Below are positions 27,600 through 33,452 of a DNA stretch of 33,452 nucleotides, piece by piece. This DNA is from Opitutia bacterium (GTDB lineage Bacteria; Verrucomicrobiota; Verrucomicrobiia; Opitutales; Seribacteraceae). The notes under the pieces were generated by a model, which saw only the letters and a list, made by a program, of their open reading frames with translations, was not told the origin of the DNA and ran no database searches. How positions within the stretch are numbered: the stretch's first letter is position 1; the number at the start of each line of letters is the position of its first letter. The translations under genes and the position numbers were made by a program. The stretch is from positions 1 through 33,452 of the forward strand of contig JABHOU010000589.1 of the NCBI GenBank assembly GCA_018695085.1, given 5' to 3'.

Positions 27600-27647
27600 T
27601 GTTCGTTTCTTCGCGGGGAAAGTGAAGCGATCCTTCGAATTCTCCAA

Positions 27648-29033
27648 TCATGCAACCCTTGAGCAAGGTGCCCTGTCTAGTGCTTCCATTTTATAGCTGT
27701 CGAACAAGCGTGCCACGGTTCTTGCGAAGGGACGACCAAATCGAGTGAGGTTCCAGCTGGATGAATCTTCCGCTCTTTTCAATATTCCGTCTCTGGCGAA
27801 TGACTTTAATTCCCTTGTGATTCCTTGAGCAAGTGCCCCCATTGTTTCCGTGAGTTCTTTGTCTCGAATGACGAGGTGGCAAAGCAATTCGTTGATCAAG
27901 GCGTGCCGAGTTCGATCCTCATCCGTTTGTTCGTGCCAGAGATCTTGCCCGAAACCGCCTTTGTCCAATGCGTTTCCCCATACTATGGTTGATGGGGAAT
28001 TCCGTAGATAGGCTCCGTCGAGATAACTTATTGCTCCGGGACCAAGTCCGAGCAAGTTTTTTGCCGATTTCGCCACATATCCCATAAAGGTTCTCTTCAG
28101 GCGATTGCACTTGAATGCTTCCGCCAATGAATCCTCGGGTTTGGAGAAATGATCCATGCCGACAGGCAGATATCCTTCCGAGACAAACAAACTTGTGGCA
28201 GTTTCGAAAATTCGCAATTTTTCATGCGGATGAGGCATGCTTTCTGCGTCGAGTCTCTTTTGGTGCGGCATTTTCTCCGGAAGAAAAGCGAAGTGGTAGA
28301 GAGCTATCCTGTCGGGTTCTAGAGCTATTGACTTCTCGACTGTTCGTTCAAACCTTTGTGAGTTTTGCATGGGCAGACCATACACAAGATCGAAGTTGAT
28401 CGAGGTGAAACCAAGATTGCGGCAGGTCTCAACCACGAAACGAACCCTCTCGTAAGGGTGGTAACGGTTGATGGCCCACTGGGTGTCTCGATTGAAGTCC
28501 TGAATTCCTAGGGAAATTCGTGAGAATCCGAGTTCCCTGAGCGTTTCCAATTGAATGGGAGTGACTGTTTCCGGGTTGGTCTCTACGGAAAATTCAGCTT
28601 CCGGATTAAATTCAAGGAACTCGCGGAATAGACTCATCATGCTCGTAAGCTGATTCTCTGAAAGAAAGGTGGGAGTCCCGCCTCCCAAATGTACGGAACT
28701 CACCCTTGGCATTCCTTCTGAACAGAGGTTAATCCTTTCCAGTTCCTTGCGGAGTGAGATTAGGTATTTATCGCCATATTCGGGTTTCTGAGTCCGAATC
28801 TCAGTGTTGCATCCACAATAGTAGCAGAGTCGTGAGCAAAAGGGGACATGGACGTATAAGTCGATCGACATCCCTCTGGAAAGGACTGACCTGAGTCGGC
28901 GTATCCGCTCCCCGGATGGCGGAGAGTCCTTCCACAAGTTTGGTGACGGGTAGGCGACGTACCGTGGAGCAGGATGCCCGTGTTTTTTGAGAATTTCATC
29001 GAGGTCTTCGGATTTGGTGATAGCTTCGATCAT
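27648..29033 (-). CDS. hemN: oxygen-independent coproporphyrinogen III oxidase
   Basis: Radical SAM motif HVPFCSRLCYYCGCN; VHLGGGTPTFLSENQL; VYGLPMQ. Confidence 0.93.
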   Translation of the reverse strand: MIEAITKSEDLDEILKKHGHPAPRYVAYPSPNLWKDSPPSGERIRRLRSVLSRGMSIDLYVHVPFCSRLCYYCGCNTEIRTQKPEYGDKYLISLRKELERINLCSEGMPRVSSVHLGGGTPTFLSENQLTSMMSLFREFLEFNPEAEFSVETNPETVTPIQLETLRELGFSRISLGIQDFNRDTQWAINRYHPYERVRFVVETCRNLGFTSINFDLVYGLPMQNSQRFERTVEKSIALEPDRIALYHFAFLPEKMPHQKRLDAESMPHPHEKLRIFETATSLFVSEGYLPVGMDHFSKPEDSLAEAFKCNRLKRTFMGYVAKSAKNLLGLGPGAISYLDGAYLRNSPSTIVWGNALDKGGFGQDLWHEQTDEDRTRHALINELLCHLVIRDKELTETMGALAQGITRELKSFARDGILKRAEDSSSWNLTRFGRPFARTVARLFDSYKMEALDRAPCSRVA

Positions 29034-29044
29034 AAGAGATAGCT

Positions 29045-29437
29045 TTATTTATTTAGCAGATAGTTGAGAGCTTGGCTCACCGTCTCGAACCTGCGAATTC
29101 CCACTTCCCAGTCGTAGTGAAACGCCGACATGACGTTGAATCCCGTGTCGGTCGTTTCGTCTCGAAATACCCTCGCTATTTTCTTAACACCGGCAGCGTT
29201 GCACATATCCATGATTTTCTGGTGACTCGAATTAGCCCCCGCTGTCATTTCTTTTAGAAGAGTCATATCATTGAGTAATCCGAAACCACGGGACAATTTA
29301 TGCAGTTTTTCACGAATTCCTTCTTCCAATTGCATCCCGTCTTGTTCATCGAATCTGCCAATAAGAGAAAGCATCATCAGGTTGTTGGCATCGTCGGTGT
29401 GAACATGGAATGCATGTTGTTGTGTGGAGTTTGTCAT
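29045..29437 (-). CDS. STAS/SpoIIAA-like protein
   Basis: MTNSTQQHAFHVHTDDANNLMMLSLIGRFDEQDGMQLEEGIREKLHKLSRGFGLLNDMTLLKE; 11 nt before hemN; an alternative ATG exists at 29461. Confidence 0.5.
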   Translation of the reverse strand: MTNSTQQHAFHVHTDDANNLMMLSLIGRFDEQDGMQLEEGIREKLHKLSRGFGLLNDMTLLKEMTAGANSSHQKIMDMCNAAGVKKIARVFRDETTDTGFNVMSAFHYDWEVGIRRFETVSQALNYLLNK

Positions 29438-29464
29438 GGAAGGTGTTTCGCTTGCGAACATTAA

Positions 29465-29480
29465 TAGACCAATCGATCTA
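29465..29480. promoter_or_regulatory. TAGA-N8-TCTA dyad, site E
   Basis: AATAGACCAATCGATCTACC just upstream of the STAS-like/hemN pair. Confidence 0.55.
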
Positions 29481-29880
29481 CCAATATACTGAAAGTTCAA
29501 CTTTAGGACAAGCAATCTCAAACTACCGCCCATGACCGAAGGCGCATCATCGAAAGGAATCATCACTTTGATGCTTTATTCTCTTAATATCTCGGTAAAC
29601 TAATTCGTTAACCAAGGAAAAAAGTTCAATTGCAAAATGCGCAGGGAGAGGAATGAAACGAAGTTGAAAAATTGTTCGATCCTAACTGCAAGATGGTTGC
29701 GAGCGGTCGCACTTCAAGTCGGAAAATATATAAGATTTACCAGTTGGGGTATTGATTGATCTGACTAAGTCTCAAAGACCATTAGTTTTTATCATTCCCC
29801 ATCCAACAAGACACGGTTCTGTTCTAGGATTTCTTACTCAAATTGTTGCAATGTCCTAATCTTGCCTCTAACTTCTATTA

Positions 29881-29896
29881 TAGAGCAATGGATCTA
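29881..29896 (+). promoter_or_regulatory. TAGA-N8-TCTA dyad, site C
   Basis: TTATAGAGCAATGGATCTACT, 38 nt before the ATG of the small-protein cluster. Confidence 0.6.
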
Positions 29897-29934
29897 CTAA
29901 TGCATATTCGAACTGAAGGAGGTGTGAATTCCAG

Positions 29935-30087
29935 ATGAAGCAAAAAACACATATCGTCGAAGGTTCCTTGGCTTTGTTCTAATCCCCGAGTTGTTGAATC
30001 AAGCGTCTTATGCGGAGGAAGGCAAGAAGTTGGCAACCAAAGGCGACCGACGGAGATTCCGACTCGATCTCGATTTCAAGTACTAGA
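29935..30087 (+). CDS. small exported protein with Tat-like signal, split by a frame change at an A6 run
   Basis: AAGGAGG at 29916-29922, ATG AAG CAA AAA ACA... stops after 15 codons; shifting -1 in the A6 run gives MKQKNTYRRRFLGFVLIPELLNQASYAEEGKKLATKGDRRRFRLDLDFKY*. Confidence 0.45.
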
Positions 30088-30096
30088 AAAACAACA

Positions 30097-30330
30097 ATGG
30101 GACAAAATACTATGAAAAAAACCAAAGATTCCGAGGAACTCCTTGAATTCAAATTCGAATACCATTTGGACGAAGATCATGAAGTGGGGGAGAAATTCTA
30201 CCTTGCTTACAATCTTCGTGAGGCGGTCAAGGATTTCAGGCACACATGCCGAAAAAGGCATTTGAATCCTCATCACTTGCATGTCTCTCGCTGGGATCGA
30301 TGGAAAGAGGAATGGAACAGGCTTAATTGA
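30097..30330 (+). CDS. small basic/acidic protein, unknown function
   Basis: MGQNTMKKTKDSEELLEFKFEYHLDEDHEVGEKFYLAYNLREAVKDFRHTCRKRHLNPHHLHVSRWDRWKEEWNRLN; start may be 30097 or 30112. Confidence 0.5.
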   Translation: MGQNTMKKTKDSEELLEFKFEYHLDEDHEVGEKFYLAYNLREAVKDFRHTCRKRHLNPHHLHVSRWDRWKEEWNRLN

Positions 30331-30350
30331 AATATCTTCACCATAATAGA

Positions 30351-30542
30351 ATGAAATCGCATCTTGTCTGGTTCTTTCTGGTGTTTGCTGCTTGTGCTTC
30401 TGTTCCCTTTGGAATGGTGGGTGAGGTAAAGCTCCAAGGTTGTCTTTGTTGTCAGCAGGGAATAGAAGACATTAGGAACTCCAATAGCCAGGTGATGCAT
30501 TTTTACGTTTATTTGGAATCCGGAGGGATAAGGAAGCTGTGA
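30351..30542 (+). CDS. small secreted Cys-containing protein, unknown function
   Basis: MKSHLVWFFLVFAACASVPFGMVGEVKLQGCLCCQQGIEDIRNSNSQVMHFYVYLESGGIRKL; stop overlaps the next gene's GTG start. Confidence 0.5.
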   Translation: MKSHLVWFFLVFAACASVPFGMVGEVKLQGCLCCQQGIEDIRNSNSQVMHFYVYLESGGIRKL

Positions 30543-31279
30543 GTGGGAAAATCCTCTCTATAAAAGACGTTGCCTTTGTGGCGTTTGGAATTTTTTGTAC
30601 TCTCGCATCCTTTGTATTCTTCAGTGTTTCGACTCGTGAATCGCCGGAAGTAGTTTCGAAAACCACTCCTAATGGCATTCGCGGTACACCATCGTGCGAA
30701 GCCGGTTTCGAAGACAAACTTGCGGAGGCAAGTAGGCTTGCCATTTCAGGTGATGCTCATCAAGCCCTCGCTGCTTGTGATCGTCTTTTAGCTCAAGCCC
30801 CGTCCGATCACCGCCCCCTTCTATTGCGGGCAGAAATTTGCCTCGCTTCGGGTTATTTAGCTAAGGCTTCCGTAGCAGCAGAGTCGGCTGTTTTGCGTTC
30901 TCCCGAAAACCTTGATTGCCTGCTTATGCGAGTTCGTACTTCCATGGCATTTGGGCAACGTGCTTCGGCCCTTGTCGATATTGACAGTATTATCGAAGAT
31001 CATCCTCTCCATTCTGAAGCACTTTTTCGGCGTGGCATGATATATTTTGCAGATGATTTGTATGAGGATGCCTTGAGAGATTTTAATGCCTGTATCTCCA
31101 TCGGCGGAGAAAGGGAATTGTCTGCCGCTTTTTTCAACCGATCCAAAACCTATGCTGCCTTGGGGCAATTTTCGGAAGCAGTTAAGGACATGAATCGTTT
31201 TTCGGAACTCACCGAAGACCCTTTGGCCGTTCGTGAATCCCGGAAGTTTATTGAAGAATGGAAATTGACTCCGGAGTGA
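30539..31279 (+). CDS. membrane-anchored tetratricopeptide-repeat protein (GTG start)
   Basis: N-terminal TM then TPR-like helices (HQALAACDRLLAQAPSDHRPLLLRAEICLASGYLAKA...ALFRRGMIYFADDLYEDALRDFNACI). Confidence 0.75.
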   Translation: MSGKILSIKDVAFVAFGIFCTLASFVFFSVSTRESPEVVSKTTPNGIRGTPSCEAGFEDKLAEASRLAISGDAHQALAACDRLLAQAPSDHRPLLLRAEICLASGYLAKASVAAESAVLRSPENLDCLLMRVRTSMAFGQRASALVDIDSIIEDHPLHSEALFRRGMIYFADDLYEDALRDFNACISIGGERELSAAFFNRSKTYAALGQFSEAVKDMNRFSELTEDPLAVRESRKFIEEWKLTPE

Positions 31280-31393
31280 TCATTTCGTCTTTCACAAATA
31301 TCGCGATTCCTGTATCGATCACGTCTTGCATGTGATTCTAATCGATCTCTCTGCTATTTTGTTGGGGTTCCTTGTGTTTTTCGGTCTAATATA

Positions 31394-32695
31394 ATGATGA
31401 AAATTGGTGTAGCGAACTTGATTTGCCTGATTCTCGGGCTGCTCTCGCCTGTAGCTATTCAAGCGGAAGACCGCTTCGAACGCATGCCGATCCAATACAG
31501 TCAGTCGAAGCCGGATAATGCGGTTTCCCTTCTTCAGGCGAAACTTGCGAATGACGAAGTCGAGTGGGTTCGAGAGAGTTACACCGGTTACCTGCGACCT
31601 CTCCTGAAGGCACTTGGGGTCGGTGTCGAATCGCAGACTCTGGTTTTTACCAAGACCAGCCTGCAGGGGCGACTGATTTCGCCGAGCCGTCCACGTGCTC
31701 TGTATTTCAACGACAGCGTCTACGTCGGTTACGTACCCGGCAGTCACTTGTTGGAAGTTTCTGTGGCGGACCCGTCAATGGGTGCGGTGTTTTTTACCTT
31801 TGACCAAAATGTCCGGCGGTTGAAGCGCAATGTTGCTGACTGCATGTCTTGCCATGGTTCCTCGCGCACCGATTACAAACCAGGCCACCTGCTGCGCTCG
31901 GTCTATCCCGCCGAAGACGGTCACCCCATATTGCGAGCCGGTAGTCACCTGACAAACCACGAGAGCCCCTATGAAAAACGCTGGGGAGGGTGGTACGTCA
32001 GTGGTCGGCACGGCATCATGCGGCACATGGGCAACGCCTTGGCCAAGATAGACGACGATGACGCCATTGATCTCAATCGCAACAGCGAAGCCAATACGGT
32101 TGATCTCGGGAATTACTTCAATACCACCCGCTATCTCAGTGCCCACAGCGATATTGTCGCTATGCTGGTGCAGGATCATCAGGTACATATGCACAACCTA
32201 CTCGCAGCGGCTAATTACGAAACCCGTTACGCTTTGTTCGATCAGAAAATTATTGATCAGGCTTTGAACGAAACCTCCGACAGGTTGCGTCAATCCACGC
32301 GTCGTCGAATCGCTTCCGCGGGCGAGAAGTTTCTTCGTTACATGCTATTTACCGAGGAAGCTTCGCTCCCGAATGAGGTTCGCGGCACCACGACGTTCTC
32401 GAAAACATTCTCACGTCGCGGGCCACACGATAGGGAAGGTCGATCCCTATACCAGTTGGATTTGAAAACGAGGTTGTTGAAATACCCGTGCAGTTATCTA
32501 ATCTATTCCGAAGCCTTCGATCAGCTTCCCGTTCAGATGAAGGAATACTTGTATCGTCGTCTTTGGGAAATATTGTCTGGCAAGGATCAATCGGAAGAAT
32601 ACGCTCGTTTGAAACCTTCTATGCGCCGGACGATCTTGGAGATTCTCATCCAGACAAAAGACGATCTCCCCGACTACTGGAAACTGGAAGGTTAA
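31394..32695 (+). CDS. exported monohaem c-type protein of unknown function
   Basis: Signal peptide; single CMSCHG; long conserved-looking flanks (YFNDSVYVGYVPGSHLLEVSVADPSMGAVFFTFDQ). Confidence 0.7.
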   Translation: MMKIGVANLICLILGLLSPVAIQAEDRFERMPIQYSQSKPDNAVSLLQAKLANDEVEWVRESYTGYLRPLLKALGVGVESQTLVFTKTSLQGRLISPSRPRALYFNDSVYVGYVPGSHLLEVSVADPSMGAVFFTFDQNVRRLKRNVADCMSCHGSSRTDYKPGHLLRSVYPAEDGHPILRAGSHLTNHESPYEKRWGGWYVSGRHGIMRHMGNALAKIDDDDAIDLNRNSEANTVDLGNYFNTTRYLSAHSDIVAMLVQDHQVHMHNLLAAANYETRYALFDQKIIDQALNETSDRLRQSTRRRIASAGEKFLRYMLFTEEASLPNEVRGTTTFSKTFSRRGPHDREGRSLYQLDLKTRLLKYPCSYLIYSEAFDQLPVQMKEYLYRRLWEILSGKDQSEEYARLKPSMRRTILEILIQTKDDLPDYWKLEG

Positions 32696-32742
32696 GACGA
32701 ATCCATCTTCGTGCAGACTCCTACTTTTCTTGCCAAGAGGAA

Positions 32743-33066
32743 ATGAAACCGGTGCGACCATCTGAAAGCGATCCTTCGACGGAATGGTACGAAAACGGGA
32801 AAAAGAAGAGGGAAGGTCATCTCAAGAATGGCAAACAGGACGGGGTATGGACGACTTGGCACGAGAATGGTCAAAAATCCCGGGAAGTAAACTATCGAGA
32901 TGGCGTGCCCGTCGGATCTTGGACGACATGGTACGAGACCGGAAAAATAAAAAGGATCGGATCCTTCGACCGCAAAGGCAGCAAGGATGGGCTTTGGGTT
33001 TGGTACGACAAGGACGGGTGCGAAAGCGCTCGTGCTGATTACAAGGAAGAGCCCCTTCTGAATTAG
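32743..33066 (+). CDS. MORN-like / YwqK-family repeat protein
   Basis: Repeats EWYENGKKKREGHLKNGKQDGVWTTWHENGQKSREVNYRDGVPVGSWTTWYETGKIKRIGSF; AAGAGG upstream of ATG 32743. Confidence 0.75.
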   Translation: MKPVRPSESDPSTEWYENGKKKREGHLKNGKQDGVWTTWHENGQKSREVNYRDGVPVGSWTTWYETGKIKRIGSFDRKGSKDGLWVWYDKDGCESARADYKEEPLLN

Positions 33067-33128
33067 TGGGCACTCCACCCGGGAGTCTTTGGATTGGAGG
33101 GACTGACTGCGGACCGTTACTTTTGTTT

Positions 33129-33400
33129 TCACCTAAAACCAAAACATTGCCGCCATTCCGTTCGAAGAGGCGACCGTGTCTCATAGAGTCCAAGAAAGCG
33201 GGCGCGTCCTCGAGGCATTCCTGTGAATGAAGCGACGTAATCACATTCAAAGATCGGCTTCGGTTGACACGCCTGATAAAACTCGATCAGTCCCGAATTA
33301 ATAATTCGTCAACATTACGCTTGGTATCCAGATGACGGACCAGCTTGACCTTTGCTTTGGGATCAAGACCACGCAGTTCAATTAGTTCGCTGACATACAT
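33129..33400 (-). pseudogene. frameshifted small protein, possibly GIY-YIG-nuclease-associated type
   Basis: Minus frame 1 MYVSELIELRGLDPKAKVKLVRHLDTKRNVDELLIRD* continues in another frame as LIEFYQACQPKPIFECDYVASFTGMPRGRARFLGLYETRSPLRTEWRQCFGFR*. Confidence 0.55.
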
Positions 33401-33452
33401 GCCTTTTAGGGTAAATGAGAAGGTTTTGGGCGAATTGCCGGCAAGCTATGAG

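Noticed and set aside
1-33452. CRISPR arrays, tRNA or rRNA genes
   Set aside because: No regularly spaced direct repeats, tRNA-like cloverleaf or rRNA sequence noticed by eye; a tRNAscan/CRISPR-finder run would be decisive

Overview
This 33.5 kb window looks like a respiratory and nitrogen-oxide gene neighbourhood, probably from the PVC superphylum (inferred from paired DUF1501/DUF1800 genes and a PSCyt1-type fragment). Left part: a DUF932-like gene, an NO-stress set (NsrR-like Rrf2 regulator, exported truncated haemoglobin, RIC/YtfE-type di-iron protein), an FAD oxidoreductase, and a DUF1501/DUF1800 pair. Centre: an operon of tetrahaem cytochrome c, NapA-like molybdoenzyme, NapG-like ferredoxin and two NapH-like Fe-S membrane proteins, then an azurin. 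Right part: a minus-strand operon interleaving bc-complex genes (Rieske, cytochrome b fused to dihaem c) with cytochrome oxidase genes (subunits II, I, III, IV and a second III), headed by a tetrahaem cytochrome c; then a second Rrf2 regulator, hemN, a cluster of small unknown proteins and a monohaem protein. The observation I rate highest is a 16-bp dyad, TAGA-N8-TCTA (best form ATAGAG-N5-GATCTAT). By manual scan it occurs seven times, always between annotated genes, and mostly just upstream of respiration-related genes or small ORFs. It may be the operator or promoter element of an undescribed local regulon. Also notable: an NsrR-type 23-bp dyad upstream of the globin; a small Tat-like exported ORF whose two halves are joined across an A6 run; a PAWY replacement of the cytochrome b PEWY motif; and a 600-nt internal duplication creating the tetrahaem cytochrome. 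All calls come from reading the sequence; no database searches were run.
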